From UBA4636 sp045534575 (GTDB lineage Bacteria > Bacillota > Clostridia > Christensenellales > Borkfalkiaceae), in assembly GCA_045534575.1 (NCBI GenBank), contig JAZSJZ010000005.1, forward strand, positions 210,504 through 274,503: a stretch of 64,000 nt of DNA, in the 5' to 3' direction. The number at the start of each line of letters is the position of its first letter. Positions within the stretch are counted from its first letter, which is position 1. Below the pieces are notes generated by a model. That model was not told the DNA's origin and ran no database searches. It saw nothing but the letters and a program-made list of their open reading frames with translations. The translations under genes were made by a program, and so were the position numbers. Below, piece by piece: positions 16,337-24,168 of the stretch.

Positions 16337-16349
16337 GCATTAGTATTGT

Positions 16350-17081
16350 ATGATAACTTCAAGGCAAAACGCGCTCGTAAAAAAGATGCGTTCATTAAAA
16401 GATAAGAAGGAAAGGCTTTCTCGGCTAGAATATTTAGTTGAGGGCGAAAAGCAGGTTAAAGACGCTTTTTTGTCTGGTCAAGAAATTTCTTGCATTATGG
16501 GAACGGCTGAACTTATAGTCGGCTATAAAACTAGCGGTTTAGAAGTCGTTGAAGTCAGTAAAGAAATTGCTTCCTACGTGTGCGATTCCGTTACTCCGCA
16601 AGGCATTTGCGCCTCAGTAAAAATTCCTCAAAACGCTAGATTTTCTGCGGAAAAATCGTGCGTTTTGTTAGACGGCGTTAAAGACCCTGGTAACGTTGGA
16701 ACAATCATTAGAACTTGCGCCGCTGTTGGAATAGAAAACATAATTTTAATCGATTCTTGCGATGCATTTTCTCCAAAATGCGTTCGTGCCACTATGGGTG
16801 GAATTTATCATGTAAACGTGTTTGAAAAAACGTATGAACAAGCACTAGAAATGATTAAAAATATGCACGTTATCGTTTGCGATATGGGTGGTGAGAACGT
16901 TTTTTCTTTTGAAAGCCCTAAAACTTTTTGCCTATGCGTGGGGAGCGAATCTCACGGCGTCAGCAAAACGATGATAGAGCGCGCTAACAGCACCGTAAAA
17001 CTTGAAATGAAGCCTTGTATGGAAAGTTTGAACGCAGGCGTTGCGCTTTCCGTTATACTTTACAAATTAACACAAAATTAA
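16350..17081 (+). CDS. SpoU/TrmH-family RNA 2'-O-methyltransferase
   Basis: This 243-residue SPOUT enzyme has the three family motifs: LLDGVKDPGNVGTIIRTCAA (motif 1, ~residues 110-129), CLCVGSESHGVSK (motif 2, ~191-203) and NAGVALSVILYK (motif 3, ~229-240). An N-terminal substrate-binding domain (~1-95) includes RLEYLVEGEKQVKDA, typical of the TsnR/RlmB/YsgA group that methylates ribose in rRNA. The exact nucleotide is not predictable. The ATG lies 14 bases after the rplT terminator with no clear Shine-Dalgarno, so expression may be low or depend on readthrough. yebC follows after 11 bases. Confidence 0.9.
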   Translation: MITSRQNALVKKMRSLKDKKERLSRLEYLVEGEKQVKDAFLSGQEISCIMGTAELIVGYKTSGLEVVEVSKEIASYVCDSVTPQGICASVKIPQNARFSAEKSCVLLDGVKDPGNVGTIIRTCAAVGIENIILIDSCDAFSPKCVRATMGGIYHVNVFEKTYEQALEMIKNMHVIVCDMGGENVFSFESPKTFCLCVGSESHGVSKTMIERANSTVKLEMKPCMESLNAGVALSVILYKLTQN

Positions 17082-17092
17082 GGAGAAAAATT

Positions 17093-17833
17093 ATGTCAGG
17101 ACATAGTAAATGGCACAATATACAAGCAAAAAAAGGTAAGGCAGACGCAGCAAGAGGCAAAATTTTTACCAAAATCGGTAGAGAAATTGCCGTTGCAGCA
17201 AAACTTGGCACTGACCCTAACTTAAACAGCAAACTTGCCGATGCTATCGCAAAAGCAAAGGCTGCAAATATGCCTAACGATAACATCAAAAGAAGTATTG
17301 CAAAGGCTGCGGGAGAACTTGGCAACGTAAACTACGAAAATCTAGTTTACGAAGGCTATGGCATTGGCGGTAGTGCAGTTATCGTAAAAACCCTTACCGA
17401 CAACAAGAACAGAACTGTAGGCGACGTTCGTCATATCTTCGATAAATTTGGCGGAAGTTTAGGAACAACGGGTAGCGTTCAATTTATGTTTGAAAATATG
17501 GGTGTTATCGTTATTGAAAGAACGCCAGAACTAGATGAAGACGCTATGATGGAATACACTTTAGATTCTGGTGCAGACGATTGTATCACTTTAGACGACG
17601 TTTACGAAATTAGAACAGCGCCTAGCGCATTTTCGTCAGTTAGAGCATATTTTGAACAAAAGCAAATTGCCTTCGTTGAAGCCGATATTATGATGGTTCC
17701 AAACGATAAAATCACATTGACCGACGAACAACTTGTAACTTTCAACAAAATGCTCGACGCTTTCGACGATAACGACGACGTTCAAGATATCTATCACAAC
17801 GTTGAACTTCCTGAAGAAGAGGACGAAGATTAA
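17093..17833 (+). CDS. yebC: YebC/PmpR family protein
   Basis: This 246-residue protein begins SGHSKWHNIQAKKGKADAAR, the unmistakable YebC N-terminus, and contains ANMPNDNIKRSIAKAAGE and IGGSAVIVKTLTDNKNRT further on. The family was named as a transcriptional regulator; more recent work describes YebC proteins as translation factors that relieve stalling at polyproline stretches. The start is ATG 17093 behind AAGGAG; the longer frame from 17015 runs through the end of the upstream gene. The C-terminus is very acidic (ELPEEEDED), as in relatives. Confidence 0.96.
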   Translation: MSGHSKWHNIQAKKGKADAARGKIFTKIGREIAVAAKLGTDPNLNSKLADAIAKAKAANMPNDNIKRSIAKAAGELGNVNYENLVYEGYGIGGSAVIVKTLTDNKNRTVGDVRHIFDKFGGSLGTTGSVQFMFENMGVIVIERTPELDEDAMMEYTLDSGADDCITLDDVYEIRTAPSAFSSVRAYFEQKQIAFVEADIMMVPNDKITLTDEQLVTFNKMLDAFDDNDDVQDIYHNVELPEEEDED

Positions 17834-17986
17834 TTTTTTTAAGTTTTTTAGTATATATTCTAAAAAACGTGGCATATTATTTTTGTAACGGTTGAAAAAG
17901 ATACTTTTTAGCGAAAGTTAATTAGTTATTTTTCAAGAAAAAGCCGTTTAAAATATAGTCTGCCAAAAGTTTAGCAAAAAATAGTT

Positions 17987-18044
17987 TCTGCCGAACTTTA
18001 TCGGCAGGACCGCAAGGAATTAATTTTCTTTGCGGTATTTTTTT
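17987..18044 (+). ncRNA. Tandem stem-loops ending in a terminator; possible small RNA 3' end
   Basis: Two adjacent hairpins are seen: CTGCCGA (17988-17994) with TCGGCAG (18001-18007), then ACCGCAA (18009-18015) with TTGCGGT (18030-18036) followed by a T run. The second is a plausible intrinsic terminator for yebC, ~200 bases downstream of its stop. The rest of 17834-17986 is AT-rich and holds a perfect 9-base inverted repeat (17843-17851 with 17860-17868). I see no convincing promoter for a separate RNA, so terminator is the firmer reading. Confidence 0.45.
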
Positions 18045-18064
18045 GCAAAAAAACTCTAAAGTCC

Positions 18065-18093
18065 TTGATAATGACGAGCATTTAATATATAAT
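18065..18093 (+). promoter_or_regulatory. Promoter for the HtrA-like lipoprotein
   Basis: TTGATA at 18065-18070, 17-base spacer, TATAAT at 18088-18093. Confidence 0.75.
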
Positions 18094-18112
18094 ATTAAAG
18101 TAAGGTGGAATT

Positions 18113-19357
18113 ATGAAAAATAAAATTCTTTCAATTTTAATTGCGTTTACGCTCTCTATAATGCTTTTATCTGGTTGCACGGGTGATAGGAATGAAGGTG
18201 GAAGTTATTCTTCTCAGTCAAACCAATCAACAAACAGCGCAACTTACGAGCGTTTTGACGTGAACATTAACATTATCGGTGGCAACGAAAGTTCATCATC
18301 AAACTCACAAAGTGGTTCAACAAGTGGGGCTATAAGCGGTTCTTCGGGCGAAAACGAGGGTGAAGGCAGTGCGGATGAGGGTGATCAACCATCTGTTCAA
18401 AAGCCGTTAAAAGACGTTTTGAAAACTATTCGCTCATCGGTTGTTGAAGTTTACGCTACCATTTCTCAAAATAAAACTTTAGTAGGTTCGGGCGTTGTAA
18501 TCGCTTTAACCGACCAAGGCGACAAAACGAGAAGTTGCATCGTTACTTGCTATCACGCACTAGAAACAGCCGAAGCCGTTTCAATAAGAACGGTTGACGG
18601 CGTTGAATACGACGCAACCTTCGTCGGTGCCGACCCTGACACAGACTTATGCGTTATGATGGTTGATACTAAACTACAATGTGTCAATCTCTACGATTCA
18701 AGCCTTTTGGAAGTAGGTGAAAGCGTTGTTGCAATAGGCAATCCTTATGGGCTTGTTGGTGGCTCTGTAACAAGCGGAATTGTTAGCGCACTTTGCCCAA
18801 GCACCGTGATTGACGGCAAGTCTTTAGACCTTCTTCAAACAAACGCTGTCGTAAACAATAACGATTCTGGTGCAGGTCTTTTTACGACGACGGGCTATCT
18901 AATCGGTATGGTCGATACGCTTTACGCTCAAAAACTCGACGCAAGCGTTGAAGGCTTAAATTTCGTTATTCCGTCTTCCACGATAGTAGATATCACAACC
19001 CAACTTATCTCTACCTATACGGGCGAAAAACCGGGCTACATTGCTGGAAAATACTTGCTCGGTTGCTCGGTTGCAAACAAATATCTAAACGCCTGGATGA
19101 GCCAAAGTTACGTTTACGTAACTAAGATTGACACCACTGGCAGTATGTATAAAGGTGGCTTAAGAGAAGGCGATAGGCTTGTTAGTTACTATTGGGATAG
19201 AGAAACCGTAACTATCACTACCGCCGATAAATTCGTTGAAGATATAAATTCAATCAACTTTAAAATCGGCGACGTTATTGAACTTAATATTATCCGCAAC
19301 GAAGTTAATATGAATTTAAAAATTGAAATTAGGCAATATATTTGCGGTGAAGAGTAA
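18113..19357 (+). CDS. HtrA/DegP-like trypsin-family serine protease, lipoprotein
   Basis: This 414-residue protein has a lipoprotein signal (lipobox LSGC, Cys ~22), a disordered Ser/Asn/Gly-rich linker (~25-95), a chymotrypsin-fold protease domain (~105-300) and a C-terminal PDZ-like segment (~330-410, including YKGGLREGDRLVSYYW). The triad can be placed: His148 in CYHAL, Asp178 in DTDLCVMM and Ser252 in NNNDSGAGLF. The oxyanion motif is DSGAG instead of the usual NSGGP found in HtrA, so the fold is secure but specificity may differ. It would act outside the membrane, tethered by lipid, in protein quality control or processing. It has its own promoter. Confidence 0.88.
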   Translation: MKNKILSILIAFTLSIMLLSGCTGDRNEGGSYSSQSNQSTNSATYERFDVNINIIGGNESSSSNSQSGSTSGAISGSSGENEGEGSADEGDQPSVQKPLKDVLKTIRSSVVEVYATISQNKTLVGSGVVIALTDQGDKTRSCIVTCYHALETAEAVSIRTVDGVEYDATFVGADPDTDLCVMMVDTKLQCVNLYDSSLLEVGESVVAIGNPYGLVGGSVTSGIVSALCPSTVIDGKSLDLLQTNAVVNNNDSGAGLFTTTGYLIGMVDTLYAQKLDASVEGLNFVIPSSTIVDITTQLISTYTGEKPGYIAGKYLLGCSVANKYLNAWMSQSYVYVTKIDTTGSMYKGGLREGDRLVSYYWDRETVTITTADKFVEDINSINFKIGDVIELNIIRNEVNMNLKIEIRQYICGEE

Positions 19358-19416
19358 AAATTTTTAGCGTGTTCTTGTTTGAGAGCACGCTAAAACTAAG
19401 TTTACCCATATGTGCA

Positions 19417-19479
19417 AGTGAAGTTCACTTTGTGAGTGAAGTTATCTTCGATAGTGAAGTTCACTTCGTGAGTGAAGTT
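19417..19479 (+). repeat. Pair of 27-base direct repeats with internal dyads
   Basis: Two copies of a 27-base unit lie at 19417-19443 and 19453-19479. They start AGTGAAGTTCACTT and end GAGTGAAGTT, and differ at one base (T or C at unit position 15). Each contains the GAAGTTCACTTC-like palindrome AAGTGAACTT. The 36-base period and intergenic location suggest a dispersed intergenic repeat family rather than a coding or CRISPR element (only two units, spacer of 9). Confidence 0.75.
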
Positions 19480-19484
19480 TTGTT

Positions 19485-19532
19485 GCGCGCGTTTAAGAAT
19501 ATTATATTCTTTTAAATAATGCGCGCTTTTAT
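19485..19532 (+). terminator. Terminator-like long hairpin before ruvC
   Basis: GCGCGC (19485-19490) pairs with GCGCGC (19521-19526). The interior TTTAAGAATA/TATTCTTTTAAA extends the stem with a small bulge, and T-rich sequence follows. It probably ends the protease transcript. Confidence 0.65.
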
Positions 19533-19546
19533 TTTGCTTATTAGTC

Positions 19547-19575
19547 TTGACTTTTTCTTAAAAAAAGTGTATTAT
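19547..19575 (+). promoter_or_regulatory. Promoter of ruvCAB-queA
   Basis: TTGACT at 19547-19552, 17-base spacer, TATTAT at 19570-19575; ATG 30 bases on behind AGGGGAAG. Confidence 0.78.
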
Positions 19576-19604
19576 TTTGCTATAGGCTAAAATAGGGGAA
19601 GTTT

Positions 19605-20099
19605 ATGATAATTTTAGGCATTGACCCGGGACTCGCTACCATTGGCTACGGCGTTATTTCAAGTGAAAACGGCAAGGTTACCGCCATTGACTACGGCGTT
19701 ATTTTAACGCCTAAGGACGAAACCTTTCCAAATCGTCTTTTAATGATTGAAAAAAGCGTTCAAAAACTTATCGATAAATTTCAGCCCGACGAAATTGCGC
19801 TTGAAGAACTATTCTTCAACAACAACGCAAAAACGGCGATAAACGTAGCGCAGGCAAGAGGCGTAACCTTAGTTACTTGCGTTAAAAATTGCAAAAATCT
19901 TTACGAATATACGCCCCTTCAAATAAAGCAAGCCTTAACGGGTTATGGTAGAGCCGATAAAAATCAAATCCAACAAATGGTAACAAGGCTACTAAACCTT
20001 AAAAAAGTTCCCAAGCCCGATGACGCCGCCGATGCCTTAGCGGTTGCGCTCACGCATTCGAACACAAAAAGATTTTCTTCAAGTTTTGGCATAAAATAG
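19605..20099 (+). CDS. ruvC: Crossover junction endodeoxyribonuclease RuvC
   Basis: This 164-residue nuclease resolves Holliday junctions by symmetric nicking. The RNase H-like acidic residues are visible: Asp7 in ILGIDPGLATIGYG, Glu in ALEELFFNNNAKTA (~66-67), and the Asp pair in KPDDAADALAVAL (~residues 143-147). Length is normal for the family. It is the first gene of ruvC-ruvA-ruvB; ruvA follows after 7 bases. The three proteins form the RuvABC resolvasome acting on recombination intermediates in the cytosol. Confidence 0.97.
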   Translation: MIILGIDPGLATIGYGVISSENGKVTAIDYGVILTPKDETFPNRLLMIEKSVQKLIDKFQPDEIALEELFFNNNAKTAINVAQARGVTLVTCVKNCKNLYEYTPLQIKQALTGYGRADKNQIQQMVTRLLNLKKVPKPDDAADALAVALTHSNTKRFSSSFGIK

Positions 20100-20106
20100 G
20101 TGAAAT

Positions 20107-20700
20107 ATGATTGCATACTTAAAAGGAAAAGTGTTATCTGCAAGCGATAGCACGGTAATTTTAGAAAATAACGGCGTTGGCTTTGAAATAACTTGTTCAA
20201 CCACCGCTTACGTAGATTTAGCAACCAAAGGCGAGGGTGAAGTTTGGGTTTACACTTCCGTTCGTGAAGACGGCATTTCTCTTTTCGGCTTTTCCTCGCT
20301 TGCTGAAAAGAGTATGTTTTTAAAACTTATTTCAGTATCTGGAATAGGTCCAAAAATGGGTATAACGGTGCTATCTGGTATGAGTTTGAACGACCTTGCA
20401 TTTTCCATTGCTTCAAGCGATATTAAAACGCTATCTAAAATAAAAGGTTTGGGCAAGAAAACGGCTGAAAGAATTGTTGTTGAACTTCGTGAAGCAATGC
20501 AAAGCGAAGGCGAAGTTATCACAAAAAAAGCCCCTACCATTTCTCAAAAACTCTCAGCCGACGGCGAAAATGCTATTTTAGCGCTTCAAAGTTTGGGTTA
20601 TTCTCGCCAAGTGGCAACCAATTGCGTTGAAGAAGTTATGAATTTGGGTGTTTCCGGGCTTGAAAATATCATTAAAGAATCATTAAAAAGGTTTGCATAG
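20107..20700 (+). CDS. ruvA: Holliday junction DNA helicase subunit RuvA
   Basis: This 197-residue protein shows the RuvA domains: an OB-fold (~1-62, starting MIAYLKGKV), a double helix-hairpin-helix region (ISVSGIGPKMGITVLSGM and IKGLGKKTAERIVVELRE, ~70-130) and the C-terminal three-helix domain (~150-197, ALQSLGYSRQVATNCVEEVM) that contacts RuvB. It binds the four-way junction as a tetramer and loads RuvB. The gene is 7 bases after ruvC and 3 bases before ruvB, so the unit is polycistronic. Confidence 0.97.
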   Translation: MIAYLKGKVLSASDSTVILENNGVGFEITCSTTAYVDLATKGEGEVWVYTSVREDGISLFGFSSLAEKSMFLKLISVSGIGPKMGITVLSGMSLNDLAFSIASSDIKTLSKIKGLGKKTAERIVVELREAMQSEGEVITKKAPTISQKLSADGENAILALQSLGYSRQVATNCVEEVMNLGVSGLENIIKESLKRFA

Positions 20701-20703
20701 ATT

Positions 20704-21786
20704 ATGTTTGAAAACGACGATTTTATAAAATCGGCAATGGATGACGATAGCGAAGAGCGAATCGTCAACACTGCAAAAACTTATGGCGACGAAGTGGAAA
20801 ACGTTCTACGACCAAAAACTATGGACGGCTACGTTGGTCAAGATAAGGTTAAAGAAAATTTATCAGTCTTTATCGAGGCTGCAAAAATGCGTGGCGAGGC
20901 GCTCGACCACGTTCTTTTGTATGGCCCGCCGGGGCTTGGTAAAACGACGCTAGCGCATATTATCGCAAACCAAATGGGCGGTCAAATTAAGGTAACGAGC
21001 GGTCCTGCAATTGAAAAATCTGGTGATCTTGCCGCTATTTTAACAAACCTTAACGACGGCGACGTTTTGTTTATCGACGAAATTCATCGCCTAAATAGAA
21101 ACGTTGAAGAAATTTTATACCCCGCTATGGAAGACTTCTCGCTCGATTTCATTATCGGCAAAGGTCCGTCAGCCCAAAGCGTTCAAATTCCGCTCAAGCG
21201 TTTCACCCTAGTTGGCGCAACCACAAGAGCGGGGCTTTTATCTTCTCCACTTCGTGATAGATTTGGCGTTATGTGTAGGCTAGAGATGTATTCAAAGGAA
21301 GAACTTGCCGAAATTGTTCGCCGTTCTTCAATCGTTTTAAATTCTCAAATATCAAAAGAAGGCGCGTTCGAAATCGGCTCAAGGTCGAGAGGGACGCCTA
21401 GAATTGCCAATAGACTTCTTAGGCGAGTTCGTGATTTCTCGCTAGTTTTAGGGCATAGCGAAATAACTTTAGACGATGCTAAAACTGCGCTTGAGCGCCT
21501 TGAAATAGACGAACTTGGGCTTGATAACGTCGATATAAGACTTTTAACTTCAATGGCTCAAAAGTTTGGCGGTGGGCCAGTTGGGCTTGATACGCTCGCT
21601 GCAACAATCAATGAAGACGCAACCACCATTGAAGACGTTTACGAGCCGTATTTATTGCAACTAGGCTTTGTTGCAAGAACGCCACGAGGCAGAGTTTTAA
21701 CTAGACAAGCCTATAAGCACTTGCACATAAAAATGCCATTAAAGGCGCAAGTTTCTATTTTTGAGGATGATGATGCTAAAAACTAG
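20704..21786 (+). CDS. ruvB: Holliday junction branch migration ATPase RuvB
   Basis: This 360-residue AAA+ motor drives branch migration. Walker A is GPPGLGKTT (~residue 79), Walker B is LFIDEIHRLN, sensor 1 is VGATTRAGLLSSPLRDRFG, and the C-terminal winged helix (PYLLQLGFVARTPRGRVLT) binds DNA. The N-terminal extension (~20 residues, acidic) precedes the usual LRPKTMDGYVGQ start. Its 3' end overlaps queA by 14 bases. Confidence 0.98.
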   Translation: MFENDDFIKSAMDDDSEERIVNTAKTYGDEVENVLRPKTMDGYVGQDKVKENLSVFIEAAKMRGEALDHVLLYGPPGLGKTTLAHIIANQMGGQIKVTSGPAIEKSGDLAAILTNLNDGDVLFIDEIHRLNRNVEEILYPAMEDFSLDFIIGKGPSAQSVQIPLKRFTLVGATTRAGLLSSPLRDRFGVMCRLEMYSKEELAEIVRRSSIVLNSQISKEGAFEIGSRSRGTPRIANRLLRRVRDFSLVLGHSEITLDDAKTALERLEIDELGLDNVDIRLLTSMAQKFGGGPVGLDTLAATINEDATTIEDVYEPYLLQLGFVARTPRGRVLTRQAYKHLHIKMPLKAQVSIFEDDDAKN

Positions 21787-22795
21787 TGATTTCGACTACT
21801 ATCTTCCCGAAGAGCAAATAGCGCAAACTCCGCTAGAGCCGAGAGATTCGTCTAGGCTTCTTCACTACGATAGAAAAACAAAACAAGTAGAGCATAAAAT
21901 CTTTAGAGATATTCTCGATATTTTAACCGAAAACGACCTTTTGGTTATCAACACAACTAAAGTTTATCCCGCAAGAATTTTTGCAAAAACGCTAAACGGC
22001 GGAAAGGTTGAAGTTCTTTTACTAAAGCGCATAAATCTTACCGATTGGGAAGTTTTGGTAAAGCCGGGCAAGAAAGCGAGAGAGGGCGCAAAACTTATCG
22101 TAAACGAAGAACTATCACTAGAAATTTTATCTAGAACGGAAACGGGCGGAAGAATTATTCGCTTTATTTTCGACGGCGTTTTCGAGGAGATTTTAGAGCG
22201 TGTTGGCGAAATGCCACTTCCACCCTATATTAAAGAAAAATTGCAAGATAAAGCCCGCTATCAAACGGTTTATTGCAAAAACGAGGGAAGTTCCGCAGCG
22301 CCAACGGCTGGGCTTCACTTCACGAAAGAACTCATTGAAAATTTAAAGAAAAAGGGCGTTTCGTTTGCTGAAGTTGAACTAAACGTTGGCTTAGGCACTT
22401 TTAGACCGGTTAAGGCGGAAAACCTTGAAAACCACGATATGCACTCGGAGTTTTATTCAATCGACGAGAAAAACGCACAAATCATAAACAACGCTAAGAA
22501 AAACGGCAAAAGAATTATCGCCGTTGGAACAACTAGTGTTAGAACGCTAGAAACGGTGGCGGATGAAAACGGATTTGTGAAAGCGTGTTCTGGGAACACT
22601 AAAATTTTTATTTACCCGCCTTATAAGTTTAAATGCGTTGATGGACTAATAACTAACTTTCACTTGCCTCAATCAACCTTAATTATGCTCGTTTCAGCCT
22701 TCTGTGGAAGGCAAGAAACACTAGAATTTTATAACCTAGCAGTTAAGGAAGGGTATAGGTTTTTTAGTTTTGGCGACGCTTGTCTGCTTTTATAA
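21773..22795 (+). CDS. queA: S-adenosylmethionine:tRNA ribosyltransferase-isomerase QueA
   Basis: QueA transfers the ribosyl part of SAM to preQ1 in the wobble base of GUN anticodon tRNAs, giving epoxyqueuosine. The 340-residue product has the family start LKTSDFDYYLPEEQIAQTPL, then DSSRLL, the central SSAAPTAGLHFT, NVGLGTFRPV and the C-terminal FHLPQSTLIMLVSAFCG. I use ATG 21773, which follows GAGG (21763-21766) by 6 bases; ATG codons at 21767 and 21770 are also in frame. The gene overlaps ruvB and is followed by tgt, the other queuosine enzyme. Confidence 0.96.
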   Translation: MLKTSDFDYYLPEEQIAQTPLEPRDSSRLLHYDRKTKQVEHKIFRDILDILTENDLLVINTTKVYPARIFAKTLNGGKVEVLLLKRINLTDWEVLVKPGKKAREGAKLIVNEELSLEILSRTETGGRIIRFIFDGVFEEILERVGEMPLPPYIKEKLQDKARYQTVYCKNEGSSAAPTAGLHFTKELIENLKKKGVSFAEVELNVGLGTFRPVKAENLENHDMHSEFYSIDEKNAQIINNAKKNGKRIIAVGTTSVRTLETVADENGFVKACSGNTKIFIYPPYKFKCVDGLITNFHLPQSTLIMLVSAFCGRQETLEFYNLAVKEGYRFFSFGDACLLL

Positions 22796-22973
22796 ACTTC
22801 GTTATACTTCGTTTACTGTCCGCGCTGTGGACTTCAAGACCTAAAAGGTCTATCTCACACAACAGCTTGCCGAGCCTTGCCTAACTCGTTTCAATAAATA
22901 ACGATTTTTTAGCGTTTTTTAGGCTAGTTTAACGCAAAATTAACTAATTTTTACTATAATTTTATTGCAATTT

Positions 22974-24095
22974 ATGGAAAATTTCTCATTTGAACTAATT
23001 AAACAAGATGCGAAAACGGGCGCAAGAGCGGGAATTTTGCACACACCGCACGGCGATATTCCAACGCCAATCTATATGCCCGTTGGCACGCAAGCAACCG
23101 TAAAAGGTGTTTTTCCTAGAGACCTTGAGGAAATGGACGCTAAAATCATTTTAGCCAACACTTACCACCTTTTTATGCGCCCGGGCGACGAAGTCGTTAA
23201 AAAAGCGGGTGGCTTGCATAAATTTATGAATTGGAACAGACCAATTCTTACCGATAGCGGTGGCTTTCAAATTTTTTCGCTTGCTAAACTTAACGATATT
23301 AAAGACGAGGGCGTAACCTTTAGGTCTAACGTTGACGGAAGCAAGCACTTCATAACGCCAGAGCGTGCAATCGATATTGAGAACAATCTCGGCGCAGATA
23401 TTATTATGGCTTTTGACGAGTGCACGGCTTACGGCACTGATAAAAACAAGGCAGAGCGCGCGGTAAAAAGAACGCTTTCGTGGCTAGATAGGTGCTATAA
23501 TCACCATAAAAACCCCGAACAAGCACTTTTTCCTATCGTTCAAGGCAATATGTTTAAAGACTTGCGCCTAAAAAGCCTTGCCGAAACTATTCCTTACGCA
23601 AAGCACGGAATTGCTATCGGCGGTTTGTCGGTAGGCGAGCCTAAGGACGTTATGTATGACATTTTGGATACTATGTATCCACACTACCCCGTAAACGTTC
23701 CAAGATACCTTATGGGCGTAGGTTCTCCCGATTGCCTAATCGAGGGCGTTCTTCGTGGAATTGATATGTTTGACTGTGTTTTAGCAACGAGAATTGCTCG
23801 AAACGGCACTGCAATGACTTCGCAAGGAAAGGTTGTTGTTAGAAACGGAATGTATAAAGAAGATTTCACTCCGCTTGACCCTGAGTGCGATTGTTATTGT
23901 TGCAAAAACTATTCTAAAGCATACCTTCGCCATATGATAAACGTTGGCGAGATGATGGGCGGAATGCTCCTAAGCCTTCACAACACGCATTTCTTAGTAA
24001 ATCTTATGAAGAACTTGAGAAATGCCATAATTGGAGATTATTTGTCGGATTTTGTAGCTGAATTTTACGCAAAATACGGGTTAACTAATAATTAA
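22974..24095 (+). CDS. tgt: tRNA-guanine transglycosylase
   Basis: This 373-residue enzyme swaps the wobble guanine for preQ1 in tRNAs for Asp, Asn, His and Tyr. The catalytic aspartates appear in LTDSGGFQIFSL and VLATRIARNGTAMTS, and the zinc site is CDCYCC plus His in LSLHNTHFLVNL. The start is taken at ATG 22974 (MENFSFELIKQDAKTGARAG); an in-frame TTG lies at 22965. No good Shine-Dalgarno is seen, while a TATAAT at 22955-22960 would give a very short leader. It may also be read from the queA transcript. Confidence 0.96.
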   Translation: MENFSFELIKQDAKTGARAGILHTPHGDIPTPIYMPVGTQATVKGVFPRDLEEMDAKIILANTYHLFMRPGDEVVKKAGGLHKFMNWNRPILTDSGGFQIFSLAKLNDIKDEGVTFRSNVDGSKHFITPERAIDIENNLGADIIMAFDECTAYGTDKNKAERAVKRTLSWLDRCYNHHKNPEQALFPIVQGNMFKDLRLKSLAETIPYAKHGIAIGGLSVGEPKDVMYDILDTMYPHYPVNVPRYLMGVGSPDCLIEGVLRGIDMFDCVLATRIARNGTAMTSQGKVVVRNGMYKEDFTPLDPECDCYCCKNYSKAYLRHMINVGEMMGGMLLSLHNTHFLVNLMKNLRNAIIGDYLSDFVAEFYAKYGLTNN

Positions 24096-24106
24096 CCGCA
24101 GTTTTG

Positions 24107-24135
24107 TTGATTATTTTAATAAAATTTGATAAAAT
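24107..24135 (+). promoter_or_regulatory. Probable promoter for the DegV gene
   Basis: TTGATT at 24107-24112, 17-base spacer, TAAAAT at 24130-24135. Confidence 0.6.
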
Positions 24136-24168
24136 AATTTCTATGCTAGATTTTATTTGCGAGGTTTT

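Noticed and set aside
19362..19395. Palindrome TTTTAGCGTG/CACGCTAAAA after the protease gene as a terminator
   Set aside because: It is followed by AAAAC and not by T, so a terminator for the + strand is not supported; the hairpin at 19485 is better.
19417..19479. Possible CRISPR array
   Set aside because: Only two units, a 9-base spacer and no cas gene.
22796..22973. PreQ1 riboswitch or tRNA between queA and tgt
   Set aside because: No preQ1 consensus and no cloverleaf with a T-loop GTTCxAxxC could be drawn.
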